Under the pieces are notes generated by a model. The model was not told where the DNA came from. It ran no database searches and saw only the letters and a list, made by a program, of their open reading frames with translations. A DNA stretch of 64,000 nucleotides from Nitratireductor luteus (GTDB taxonomy: Bacteria > Pseudomonadota > Alphaproteobacteria > Rhizobiales > Rhizobiaceae): NCBI RefSeq assembly GCF_026162365.1, contig NZ_JAOANW010000006.1:62001-126000 (forward strand), in the 5' to 3' direction. Made by a program: the position numbers and the translations under genes. Shown here piece after piece: positions 54,811 through 63,361 of this stretch. Positions within the stretch are counted from its first letter, which is position 1; each line of letters begins with the position of its first letter.

Positions 54811-55709
54811 GACTGTGCCTCCTCGGGCCAATAGAGGCGCATGGGATTGGCGACGAGCAGGGCATGCTGTAGCGCTTCCGTGGGGGCGATGCGCGGAATC
54901 AGATCCGTCAGAAAACCGTCATCCGGCATATGCGATACCATATTCGGATGCGGCCAGTCGGTGCCCCAGAGCACGCGGTCGGGGAATTGTGTCACCAACC
55001 GGAGCGCAAAGGGCACGACATCGTCATAGGGCGGGCCCGCAACGGAAAGACGCTCCGGGCAGGAGACCTTGACCCAGATCCGGGAATTACGCTCCATGAG
55101 ATCGACAAAGCGCGCGAATTCGGGACCGTCGACGCCCTTTGTGACATCGGGCCGCCCCATGTGATCGACCACGATCCTGCCCGGCAGCCGGTCCAGAAGT
55201 GGCGCGACTGATGTAAGGTCCTGCGCCTCGAAATAGACGACGATATGCCAACCGAGGGGCTGAACCCTTTGCGCAATGTGCTCGAACACCTCGTGCGGCG
55301 TATCGTCAACCAGCCGTTTCACGAAATTGAACCGCACGCCGCGAACGCCAGCTTCGTCCAAGTTCTGGAGTTCCGCGTCGGTATTATCCTCGCCTACAAC
55401 GGCGATGCCGCGTGCCAGCCCGCCCGAAGCTTCGAGTGCATCGACGAGAGCCGCATTGTCGCGGCCGTGGCAGGTGGCCTGAACAATCACGTTGCGCGCG
55501 AAGCCGAGACGGTCGCGCAGCCAGAACAGCCGCTCCTTCGGGGCGTCGATCGGCGTATATTTGCGTTCGGGAGCGAAGGGGAAGCGGGAGGCCGGGCCGA
55601 AGACATGGCAATGGGCGTCGACCGCGCCTTCCGGCGGCCGGAAATCAGGTCGTTTCGGCTCTGCGCAAAATGGCAGATAGGTTGAGATCGTCTTCACAGG
55701 GACGGTCAT
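54807..55709 (-). CDS. ligI: 2-pyrone-4,6-dicarboxylate lactonase (LigI-like amidohydrolase)
   Basis: A 300-residue amidohydrolase. The N-terminal motif DAHCHVFGPASRFPFAPERK (His33, His35) and LGFARNVIVQATCHGRDNAA closely follow LigI. The active-site Asp is in VLWGTDWPHPN near residue 247. LigI opens 2-pyrone-4,6-dicarboxylate (PDC) to 4-oxalomesaconate, the substrate of the GalD/GalB genes 6 kb away. The start was set at MTVPVKTIS (55709); a longer frame to 55826 runs into the divergent promoter. Other related lactonases (4-sulfomuconolactonase) are a less likely alternative. Confidence 0.85.
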   Translation of the reverse strand: MTVPVKTISTYLPFCAEPKRPDFRPPEGAVDAHCHVFGPASRFPFAPERKYTPIDAPKERLFWLRDRLGFARNVIVQATCHGRDNAALVDALEASGGLARGIAVVGEDNTDAELQNLDEAGVRGVRFNFVKRLVDDTPHEVFEHIAQRVQPLGWHIVVYFEAQDLTSVAPLLDRLPGRIVVDHMGRPDVTKGVDGPEFARFVDLMERNSRIWVKVSCPERLSVAGPPYDDVVPFALRLVTQFPDRVLWGTDWPHPNMVSHMPDDGFLTDLIPRIAPTEALQHALLVANPMRLYWPEEAQS

Positions 55710-55829
55710 GCCGACGCCCCGTTCAGGTGGTGCTTCATCGCAATCCTCTTCGGTCCCGCCCATGAACGGCAGTGCGCTCCCACGTCCTCCTCGGGGGTTT
55801 TGGGACCGTAGATTTCGAATATACATTTG

Positions 55830-55845
55830 GCAAATTTTTGCTACA
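55830..55845 (+). promoter_or_regulatory. shared TTTTTGCTACA motif (site 2) with dyad
   Basis: TTTTTGCTACA is at 55835-55845, as in the galB promoter. Here it overlaps the perfect dyad GCAAA-TT-TTTGC (55830-55841). It lies 41 bp before the LysR start, between divergent ligI and lysR, and could be a LysR binding site or promoter element. Confidence 0.42.
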
Positions 55846-55886
55846 TCTTAATATCATCATCCAGAATGATAATGATGTGGCACCCA

Positions 55887-56798
55887 ATGCTGAAGACCTT
55901 CGATATGAACCTGCTGCTGGTGTTCAACACGCTGATGGAAGAGCGCAGCGTGACGCGGACAGGGGAACGGTTGGGCCGAACCCAGTCGGCGATCTCCAAT
56001 TCTCTCAAACGCTTGCGGGAGGCGCTTGGCGACCCGCTCTTCGTGCGCGAGGCATCGGGCCTTATGCCGACCCCACGGGCGGAGGCGCTGGCCCCCGAGG
56101 TCGAACAGATCGTCAGACAGACCGAACGCTGTCTGCGGCAGGACACGGAAATCGATCTGGCCACCAATGATGCGCATTTCGTGATTGGTGCACCTGACCG
56201 GCTCAGCCTGCCTGTCTTTTTGCCGTTCATGCGCTATGTGCACGCGATAGCTCCGCATATGCGGCTTGATCTGCGGACCTCCGACCGGGATATATCGATC
56301 CGGTTGCTGGCCAGCGGTGAGATCGACCTGGCCCTCGGCTGGTTCGATGATCTGCCGCCGAGCATGCTGCGTTCGATCGCCTTTTCCGAAGCCTTGGTCT
56401 GCCTGTGCCGCAAGGGGCATCCGATCCTGCGGTCCAAAGGCGCGGTCGATTTCCAGTCGCTTCTGGCCTATCCACATCTCGTGGTTCGCTCGGGCGGGGG
56501 GCGCCACGCCGCCTTTGATGCGATCCTGTCGCGGATCGGCCATGCACGGCGCGTCCAGACCGCCTTGACCAATTTCACCCTGGTGCCGCATCTTTTACGC
56601 GACAGCGATCAGGTCGGTGTCTTCACCAAGCGCACTGCGGACTATTTTGCCGCAAACTACGATCTGGCCGTGATGCCAATCCCGCTGGAAATCGCCCCGA
56701 TCTCGCACGAGATCGTCTGGCACCGCCGCTTCACCAACGATCCCGCCCACCGCTGGCTGCGCGAACAGATCCAGAAAGCCTGCACGGCGGAAAGCTAA
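55887..56798 (+). CDS. LysR-type regulator (NodD/LinR-like)
   Basis: A 303-residue regulator. The HTH is RTGERLGRTQSAISNSLKRL (about residues 24-43) followed by LGDPLFVREASGLMPT. The C-terminal effector domain has HMRLDLRTSDRDISIRLLAS. The start MLKTFDMNLLLVFNTL is the usual one for this group; no strong ribosome site marks any of the upstream ATG codons. It is divergent from ligI-TRAP and is the likely activator of that operon. Confidence 0.85.
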   Translation: MLKTFDMNLLLVFNTLMEERSVTRTGERLGRTQSAISNSLKRLREALGDPLFVREASGLMPTPRAEALAPEVEQIVRQTERCLRQDTEIDLATNDAHFVIGAPDRLSLPVFLPFMRYVHAIAPHMRLDLRTSDRDISIRLLASGEIDLALGWFDDLPPSMLRSIAFSEALVCLCRKGHPILRSKGAVDFQSLLAYPHLVVRSGGGRHAAFDAILSRIGHARRVQTALTNFTLVPHLLRDSDQVGVFTKRTADYFAANYDLAVMPIPLEIAPISHEIVWHRRFTNDPAHRWLREQIQKACTAES

Positions 56799-56970
56799 CC
56801 CAGTTTGCCCTGACCAGTGCTAACGGACCGAAAGGCAGTTCGCCTCGACACGCACCCCAAGCGCCAGACCCGAGGCGCGAAGCGCTCGGCGCCGGATAGA
56901 TTCTGTTACATGATTTCATTGAACGCCGACCAATCTTCGATATTCGCCAGCATCCCCGTGCCTCCAATTC

Positions 56971-57390
56971 CTAATGCGGCACACAATGCGTCAAGACCTT
57001 CAACGAGAAGGCGTCGATGCCGAAGGAGCTTTCCAGATCGGAGCCGAAGAGTTGGAGCCAGCGCTCCTGAGCCTCGTATGCAAGGGCCTCGCGCTCTTGA
57101 GGGCATGAATACACGGTGCCCGGCTTGTTTTGCAGATGATGGACCAACTCGTGGACCAGGACCGAAATATCCGCGATATTCCGGCTGTTCCAGTCGTGAC
57201 GCAGGTAGATCGTCTGCGTGGGCTCGCTGTAGATCGCGACGATGTCATCCATACCCACGCCGGGCTGGCCATAGCGGATCGCCGCCATCTGGCGTGGCGC
57301 AGCATATCGAACTTCGGGAAGCTCTGCTGCCTCGGGAAGTCCCAGCGTGACGGAAAGCCATAATGCGATGACGTTCATCAGTTCCTGCAT
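56971..57390 (-). CDS. HExxH-containing protein (DUF6647-like)
   Basis: A 139-residue protein. A short N-terminal hydrophobic segment (MNVIALWLSVTLGLPEAAEL) may be a signal. The zinc-peptidase-like motif HELVHHLQ lies about residue 84, preceded by TIYLRHDWNSRNIADISVLV, and a single later Cys is in VYSCPQEREALAYEAQERWL. I think it matches small secreted DUF6647-type proteins. Whether it is a peptidase is not known. Start could also be 57378. No operon partner. Confidence 0.68.
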   Translation of the reverse strand: MQELMNVIALWLSVTLGLPEAAELPEVRYAAPRQMAAIRYGQPGVGMDDIVAIYSEPTQTIYLRHDWNSRNIADISVLVHELVHHLQNKPGTVYSCPQEREALAYEAQERWLQLFGSDLESSFGIDAFSLKVLTHCVPH

Positions 57391-57708
57391 GGCGATTGCT
57401 TTCGTCTCACCTGCAATGGCTGCGGGCTCGCGCCGGCCACCTTTTCCACCGTCCCGGGAACCTGCTTCCAGACCCGATGGTCGATGAGTTCCGGGCCTGT
57501 GACGCTTCCTCCCTGAAGATTGGCGTTTTACCAAGAGGTGAGGAGCGTAGGCCGACAGGGCGGGCAAGTGAATCAGCCAGAGGTCCCGATACGGAAGTAC
57601 CGGTCACGTGATGGACGGCGTGTTGAGCGCCATGACGGCAGTGATGCTTTGGGTGCCATCCTGGGGTATCCTGACAAGTGGCACGGTCTCGGACGGGGAG
57701 AACAGGAG
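57391..57708. other. divergent intergenic region
   Basis: About 318 bp between the HExxH gene and the response-regulator gene. It should hold both promoters. An in-frame extension of the regulator to 57520 lacks receiver character and is judged not coding. No operator or EcfG site was seen. Confidence 0.4.
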
Positions 57709-58368
57709 ATGAAAGTTCTGATCGTCGACGACCATGTGCTGATCCGGGAAGCGCTCCGTGGCGCCCTGAAGGAAATCGTGGACGATGCTGCAATCATCGA
57801 GGCGCCTGACTCGGCTCGGGCAAGCCGGAGCGTGGAGGAAAACCCTGACATTGGACTAATCCTGCTCGACCTCTATCTTCCGGACGGGAGCGGCCTCGAC
57901 TTCCTGGCCGAGTTGCGTGAGCACCATCCCGCGATTGCCGTGGCGGTTCTGTCGGGCAGCGATGACAGGAAGGACATCGCCAGGGCGCTTGAGCTGGGTG
58001 CGGCCGGGTTCATTCCCAAATCGATCCAACGCGAGGTCATGCTCGGTGCCCTGAAGCTGATCTTCTCCGGCGGTGTCTATATCCCTCCCGAATTCCTCGG
58101 GCGGTCAAGGACGGCGCCAACCATGCCGCCGCGAGAAAGGCCGCCCTCGGCTACCGAGCTCGGGCTCACCCGCCGGCAGATGGAAGTGCTCACCCTGATG
58201 ATGGAAGGCAAGAGCAACAAGGCGATCTGTCGTGTGCTCGACATGGCCGAGCCAACGGTCAAAAATCATGTCACTGCAATCCTGAAAGCGCTCAATGTTA
58301 CTAACCGCACCGAGGCGGTCATCGCTGCGGGAGCTCTTGGACTCGGGCGGCAACGGGGCGCGGGTTAG
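57709..58368 (+). CDS. LuxR/NarL family response regulator
   Basis: A 219-residue regulator. The receiver domain has D7/D8 and the phosphorylation site D54 (LILLDLYLPDGSG), with K in FIPKS. The C-terminal HTH (about 145-210) reads LTRRQMEVLTLMMEGKSNKA and MAEPTVKNHVTAILKALNV. It is convergent with the hybrid kinase gene, 21 bp apart, and is its likely partner. The start follows GGGGAGAACAGGAG. Confidence 0.9.
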   Translation: MKVLIVDDHVLIREALRGALKEIVDDAAIIEAPDSARASRSVEENPDIGLILLDLYLPDGSGLDFLAELREHHPAIAVAVLSGSDDRKDIARALELGAAGFIPKSIQREVMLGALKLIFSGGVYIPPEFLGRSRTAPTMPPRERPPSATELGLTRRQMEVLTLMMEGKSNKAICRVLDMAEPTVKNHVTAILKALNVTNRTEAVIAAGALGLGRQRGAG

Positions 58369-58389
58369 TTCGCTCCGAACACCCCGACT

Positions 58390-60867
58390 TCATTCCATCG
58401 AGGGCACAGGCGCTTCCGTGTTCCCGCGCGGCTTCAACGAGCGGCTGAGCATCGCCCTGAGTTGCATTGGCAGAACCGGCTTGTGCAGCAGGTGGATGCC
58501 GTGATCGCGTGCTTCGCGCAGCCCTTCGGGCGCGGTGTCCCCGCTGATCAGGAACGCCGGGATCTCCGCGCCGGACTCGCACCGTATCTGCTCGATTGCC
58601 TGGATTCCAGTTCGACCATTCGCCAGCCGATAGTCGGAGATGATCAGGTCTGGTCGTCTCGCTTCGTCACGAATTTTGGAGCGTGCGGTTTCCTCGGATT
58701 CGGCGCTCAGCAGCCGGCAGCCCCAGCTTTGCAAGATGCTGCGCATCCCTTCAAGCACCAGCGGGTCGTCGTCGATTACGACCACTAGCTTGTCGCGGGC
58801 CGGGTCGGCCACTGCCGGCGAAACCGCCGTCTCGAGCGCGGCTCTGGGTTCGGCGACAAACGGTATCCACACAGAGAAGCGCGAGCCCTGCCCTGGCCGG
58901 GAATCGAACTCAACGGCATGGTCCAGCAGGCGTCCCAATCGCTCCACGATTGTCAGCCCGAGACCCAATCCATCACTCTGGCTCCGGCCGACCGTCGGGC
59001 GTAGAGCGTTGCTGAAGATGTTTCCCTGTTCCTCGACGGGAATACCGGGTCCGCTATCGCAGATGTCGATACGCAAGCTTTCGCCGCGCCGGCGGCACCC
59101 GATGACGACACCGCCACGTTCCGTACAACGCACCGCATTGGAAACAAGGTTCATCAGTATCCGCTCAAGCAGCACGGGATCGCTCCGTACCCAAGCGTCG
59201 CTCCGCACCACCGACAGCCGCAGTCCCTTCTGTTTTGCAGCGCCAGCGAAGGTCATCTCGATGCACTCGAGCGCCCGTTCGACCGGAAACTCCACGACGT
59301 TCGGTTCAAACGCGCCAGCTTCGAGTTTCGACATGTCGAGAAGCGATTCGAACAATTCGTTCATCGAGTTGACGGCCGCATCAATGCGTTCGACAAGACG
59401 ATCTCGATCGGAGGCCTCACCCCCGGCGCGCAACTGCGCGACAAACAGATTCAACGCGTGCAGCGGCTGGCGCAGGTCGTGGCTCGCTGAGGCAAGGAAG
59501 TGCGATTTGTATTTGCTGGCGGCTTCGAGTTGTCGGCTCTTTTCGTTCAATTCGCGGGTCCGTTCCGCGACGAGTTGTTCAAGCCGCGTCGCCGTTTCCT
59601 TGCGCTCTTCAAGCAGTTGTCCCAACTCGATAGCGTTGCGGCGGAAGATTTCCACTGCCTGCGCCATGGCCGCGATCTCGTCGGTTCCCGTTACCGCGAC
59701 CGGCGTGCGCAGCCGCCCGTCGGCGATCGCGAGCATCCCCTCGCTCAACGCAGCCAGACGGCGGGCGATATGGCCGCCGACATAGAGCCAGACTATCAGG
59801 GCCGATGTTATAATACTGAGGACGACGACGGCGACAAGGGCGCGGGTGCTCGACCGCTGTACGGACAGTGCGTCCTGGATCGCCTTGCCGATGTCCCCTC
59901 TGGCTGCGCTTCCCAACTCGTCCACCGCCGCAGTGAGTTCCGCCGACAGACTTGCCGTTCTGGCAATCCCTTCCTCGCCCTCACCGATCAGCGCAAGTTC
60001 TCGCCTGCGGGCATCGATGATCGAGTCCGGCCCCTCGACAAGTCCCTCGAGCCGGGTAGCCTGTTCAAGAAGCAGCGTGCGCAGCCTGGCGTCGAGTCCC
60101 TCCGCCGTAGCCTTCAGCTTGGCGAGGGACAGGCCGATCTGGAAATCGAGAACCGGCAGCCGTTCCGCTTCCTCAGCGGTCGAAGCGTCGGCCAACATGT
60201 CGACGATGGCGGAAGCGTGCCCCTGAGCAGTCTGCGCCAACCGCTGATGCTCGATCGATGAGTTCAGCCGTTCCAGCCGGTTGTCAGGCGCCCCAGCGCC
60301 GTTCTCGGTGAGCTGCGCGATCTCATTGTTGAGCACATTGAGCCATGGTGTGAGCAGGCGCTGTATCTCGGCGTTTGTCCGGTAGACCTCACGCCGCAGG
60401 GTTCGCACTCGTTCGCCGGTCTCGAGGCGGCGCGCTACGATGGCATCGAGCTCGCCGAGGCTTCTCGTCAACGACGAGACAATCAATTCGATATGGCCGA
60501 GCGGCATTCCGTCGGTCCCCTCTCTCAGTTCGAGAAGCATTCCGTTCAAGCGCTTCTCTTCCGCTGCGAGCACGGCCTTGACCTCGTCTCGCCGGCCCTG
60601 ATCGGGTGCTGCCAGCAGCGCCGGCGCCGTGGCGATGATCCGCTCCGCAGAGCGCGATAGCTCGAACGCTGAAAGTGCAGGCGGCACGCGGGTCTCGACA
60701 ACATCGAGGCGGCTGCCTACCTCACGGAAGGCGTAGATTGCCGCAGCTGCAGCCAGCGCGGCGAATGCCGCTATGGCAAAGAATGCAAGCAGCAGCCGTA
60801 TGCGCACCCCGAGGTTCCAAGCTCGGCGCACCTGAATTTTCGTGCCGTCGGGCTGCGATGTTGTCAC
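58390..60867 (-). CDS. hybrid sensor histidine kinase/response regulator
   Basis: An 825-residue kinase. TM1 (about 24-46) and TM2 (343-365) enclose a helical periplasmic sensor of about 295 residues. HAMP is about 366-420, HisKA about 453-520 with H463 (SASHDLRQPLHAL), the N-box NLVSNAVR at 573-580, DSGPGIP at 604-610, and a C-terminal receiver with D745 (LIISDYRLA). It phosphorylates its own receiver and perhaps the convergent LuxR regulator. It is divergent from a TRAP binding protein; the sensor may contact that protein. Confidence 0.9.
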   Translation of the reverse strand: MTTSQPDGTKIQVRRAWNLGVRIRLLLAFFAIAAFAALAAAAAIYAFREVGSRLDVVETRVPPALSAFELSRSAERIIATAPALLAAPDQGRRDEVKAVLAAEEKRLNGMLLELREGTDGMPLGHIELIVSSLTRSLGELDAIVARRLETGERVRTLRREVYRTNAEIQRLLTPWLNVLNNEIAQLTENGAGAPDNRLERLNSSIEHQRLAQTAQGHASAIVDMLADASTAEEAERLPVLDFQIGLSLAKLKATAEGLDARLRTLLLEQATRLEGLVEGPDSIIDARRRELALIGEGEEGIARTASLSAELTAAVDELGSAARGDIGKAIQDALSVQRSSTRALVAVVVLSIITSALIVWLYVGGHIARRLAALSEGMLAIADGRLRTPVAVTGTDEIAAMAQAVEIFRRNAIELGQLLEERKETATRLEQLVAERTRELNEKSRQLEAASKYKSHFLASASHDLRQPLHALNLFVAQLRAGGEASDRDRLVERIDAAVNSMNELFESLLDMSKLEAGAFEPNVVEFPVERALECIEMTFAGAAKQKGLRLSVVRSDAWVRSDPVLLERILMNLVSNAVRCTERGGVVIGCRRRGESLRIDICDSGPGIPVEEQGNIFSNALRPTVGRSQSDGLGLGLTIVERLGRLLDHAVEFDSRPGQGSRFSVWIPFVAEPRAALETAVSPAVADPARDKLVVVIDDDPLVLEGMRSILQSWGCRLLSAESEETARSKIRDEARRPDLIISDYRLANGRTGIQAIEQIRCESGAEIPAFLISGDTAPEGLREARDHGIHLLHKPVLPMQLRAMLSRSLKPRGNTEAPVPSME

Positions 60868-60890
60868 GGCAGATCCGCATTCAGCGTCTT

Positions 60891-60907
60891 TATGCTAGGC
60901 TAGCATA
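60891..60907. promoter_or_regulatory. perfect 17-bp dyad between kinase and TRAP binding-protein genes
   Basis: TATGCTA-GGC-TAGCATA is a perfect 7-3-7 dyad in the 78-bp divergent intergenic region, 24 bp before the kinase start and 39 bp before the binding-protein start. Location suggests one regulator, probably the LuxR-type response regulator, controls both genes. Confidence 0.65.
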
Positions 60908-60945
60908 CCGCCAGAGCTCCTATCGGAGCAAACCGGAGATAACCG

Positions 60946-62016
60946 ATGAGACGGCGAGATGTTTTGACCGGCGCGGGGACGGCCGCAGCGACCTCCAGCT
61001 TTCCATCACCGGCAATCGCACAGGGGGTTCGGCAGCTCACCATGGTGACGGACTGGCCCGAGGGTCCTGGCGTCCTTCCAAGCGCCAGGCGGCTGGCGCA
61101 GACAGTGGCCGATGCATCGAACGGACGGATCACGATAAACGTCACTGCTTCCGGCGCCGTGGTGCGTCCGTTTGAAACCTTCGACGCGGTTCAATCCGGT
61201 GTCGCCGACATGTTCCATTCGCATATCGGTTACTTCGTGGAGAAATCGCCGGCCTTTCACTTCTATTCCGGTCTTCCGTTCGGCATGACGGCGAAGGAAC
61301 TGTTTGCCTGGGTCCGGTTTGGTGGCGGTCAGGAGCTTTGGGACGAGCTGAGCGCCCGGTTCGACATCAAGCCGCTCCTGTGTTCCAGCACGGGCATTCA
61401 GATGGGCGGCTGGTTCCGCAAGGAAATCGCTTCGATAGAAGATATCAATGGGCTGCGTTACCGCATGGCCGAACCCGGCGCCGAGGTCTACCGGCGTCTA
61501 GGCGCAACCGTGGTCGTCGTGCCGGGGGCCGACATCATGCTGTCGCTCCGATCCGGCGCGATTGACGCTTGCGAATGGCTCGGCCCCTGGCTCGACATGG
61601 AGATGGGGCTGCACGAGGTCGCCAGCTTCTACTACTACCCAGCTTGGCACGAGCCGGGGACCGCACTCACACTGGGCATCAACAGGCGCGTGTGGGAAAG
61701 CCTCGAGGAGACCGACAGGCAGCTGATCAAGGTCGCCGCAGCAGGCGAGTATGCCGTTTCGCTTGCGGAGTTCGACACCAACAATGCGCGCGCGTTGGTT
61801 AGGCTGCACCAGGAGAGTGAAGTGAAGTTTCGCAGATTCGATGACGAGATGCTGAAGACCTTTGCCGAGATCAGCCGAAGCGTTGTCGCGGAAGCGGGCT
61901 CTACCGACGCGCTCTCGCAAAAGATCCATACGAGCTACCGGGATTTCCGGGAGACTGCGAAGGGGTGGAGCGACGTTGGCGAAGGCACCTATCTGAACGT
62001 CCGCGACGTCGGCTGA
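60946..62016 (+). CDS. TRAP transporter substrate-binding protein (DctP type), orphan
   Basis: A 356-residue periplasmic protein. The N-terminus MRRRDVLTGAGTAAATSSFP is a twin-arginine-like signal, ending near AIA-QGV. The DctP/TakP fold is shown by LTMVTDWPEGPGVLPSARRL, DAVQSGVADMFHSHIGYFVE and INGLRYRMAEPGAEVYRRLG (with the substrate Arg). No TRAP permease genes are beside it. It may act mainly as a ligand sensor for the adjacent kinase. Substrate probably a 2-oxoacid or related carboxylate. Confidence 0.88.
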   Translation: MRRRDVLTGAGTAAATSSFPSPAIAQGVRQLTMVTDWPEGPGVLPSARRLAQTVADASNGRITINVTASGAVVRPFETFDAVQSGVADMFHSHIGYFVEKSPAFHFYSGLPFGMTAKELFAWVRFGGGQELWDELSARFDIKPLLCSSTGIQMGGWFRKEIASIEDINGLRYRMAEPGAEVYRRLGATVVVVPGADIMLSLRSGAIDACEWLGPWLDMEMGLHEVASFYYYPAWHEPGTALTLGINRRVWESLEETDRQLIKVAAAGEYAVSLAEFDTNNARALVRLHQESEVKFRRFDDEMLKTFAEISRSVVAEAGSTDALSQKIHTSYRDFRETAKGWSDVGEGTYLNVRDVG

Positions 62017-62074
62017 TTGCCGATATCGACGCACCGGGCAGGCCGTAACCGGCGCCCGATTCCCTGGAACAGCT

Positions 62075-63289
62075 CTATTTCACAATGGGGCCGAGAGGCG
62101 TTTGAGTCAGGACTTCCGCGCCGTCAGGTCCGAGAAGCACGGCGTTTGAAAGGAAGTAATCACCTTTGCCCGTTCCCATGAGCCAGGAAAGGATGTGGAA
62201 CGTCATGCCTTCGCGGACTTCCAGATCGGAATCGTGCCGGAGGCCGGTGACGCGATTTCCACCCGTCCAAGAGGGGGGAAAGCCGATGCCGACTGCATAG
62301 CCGCAATGGTGTCGGCGGTAATGGGCAAGCCCGGCATCGTCGACGGCGGCCTGCCATGCCTGATAGACTTCACTTGCCCGCACGCCCGGTCGGAGCACGG
62401 CCAGAACGGCAGTAAAGGCGCGGGTCGCGACTTCAGCCATCTCGGCGTCCTGATCGCGGATGGAGCCGACATGGATCAACCGCCCAAGTGGCGCGTGATA
62501 GCGACTGACGCAGCCCGAAAGTTCGATGAGGACGGGCTCGCCCGCGCGATAGACCCCGCTACCCCAGGTGGTATGCTCTTCATCCATGCGCTGGCCGGGG
62601 CGGATAAAGGGGCCGAAGCCCGGTGCGTCCCCACCGGCGCGGATCATCGCCGCATGGCATTCCGCCACCACATCGCGCTCGCGCGCGCCATCGACGATGG
62701 CGGTGATGGCCGCCTCGGCGGCTGCATCGGACACCACGGCCGCCTTGCGCATCAGGGCCTGTTCCAACGGCGATTTCACGAGCCGCAGTTCATCGACAAG
62801 CCCGGTTATGTCGGCCCAGTGGACATCCGGAAAACTCTCACGAAGCGCGTGACCAAAGCCATAGGAATGCCCCGACGACCAGGTTTCGACACCGATGCGC
62901 ATGGCGCTATCGGCCTGTTCTTCTATCTCTTCGACCAGGGCCCTGAGCAAGGCGCGCGAACGATCCTTCGCCGCGAAGGAATCCTTGAGGAGCCGGACCG
63001 CGATGTCCGCTGCGGTCTCGCTGTCGGTGTGACCTTCGAAGAGAGCGTTGCGCACCTGCTTCTGGATGGAAACGCGCTCCATCAACCGCGTGATGAGAAC
63101 CATCTCGCCCTCGGCGGGCACAACGAGGAGATGCGGCGCGAAATAGCCCCAATGGTCGAGGCCAGTGAGATAGAAGATGTTCTCCGGTGTTGACAGCAGT
63201 GCCATGTCGAGGTCGCGCGCCTCCATAGCGCGCCGGACGTTCTCCAGCCTGTGTCTCAGTTCGTCGTCGGTGAAGGGGTTTTCAAACAT
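62075..63289 (-). CDS. M24 (creatinase/prolidase fold) protein lacking metal ligands
   Basis: A 404-residue pita-bread fold protein with the creatinase N-terminal domain (about 1-160). Canonical M24 metal residues are replaced: the first Asp is Glu (LIELSG), the Asp-x-T-R-T site is APLGRLIHV, the GHG His region is GYAVGIGFPPSW and the GM-x-x-x-E-P Glu is GMTFHILSW. This fits creatinase-like or ectoine-hydrolase-like enzymes that do not use a metal. The neighbour is an ATPase gene of amino-acid/ectoine type, which supports a small amide substrate. Exact substrate unknown. Confidence 0.8.
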   Translation of the reverse strand: MFENPFTDDELRHRLENVRRAMEARDLDMALLSTPENIFYLTGLDHWGYFAPHLLVVPAEGEMVLITRLMERVSIQKQVRNALFEGHTDSETAADIAVRLLKDSFAAKDRSRALLRALVEEIEEQADSAMRIGVETWSSGHSYGFGHALRESFPDVHWADITGLVDELRLVKSPLEQALMRKAAVVSDAAAEAAITAIVDGARERDVVAECHAAMIRAGGDAPGFGPFIRPGQRMDEEHTTWGSGVYRAGEPVLIELSGCVSRYHAPLGRLIHVGSIRDQDAEMAEVATRAFTAVLAVLRPGVRASEVYQAWQAAVDDAGLAHYRRHHCGYAVGIGFPPSWTGGNRVTGLRHDSDLEVREGMTFHILSWLMGTGKGDYFLSNAVLLGPDGAEVLTQTPLGPIVK

Positions 63290-63361
63290 CGGGACAACCG
63301 CTCCTGATCGATTTCGCGGCAGACATATTCCAGATCTGCGTGGTCAACAGGTGCCTCGGTG

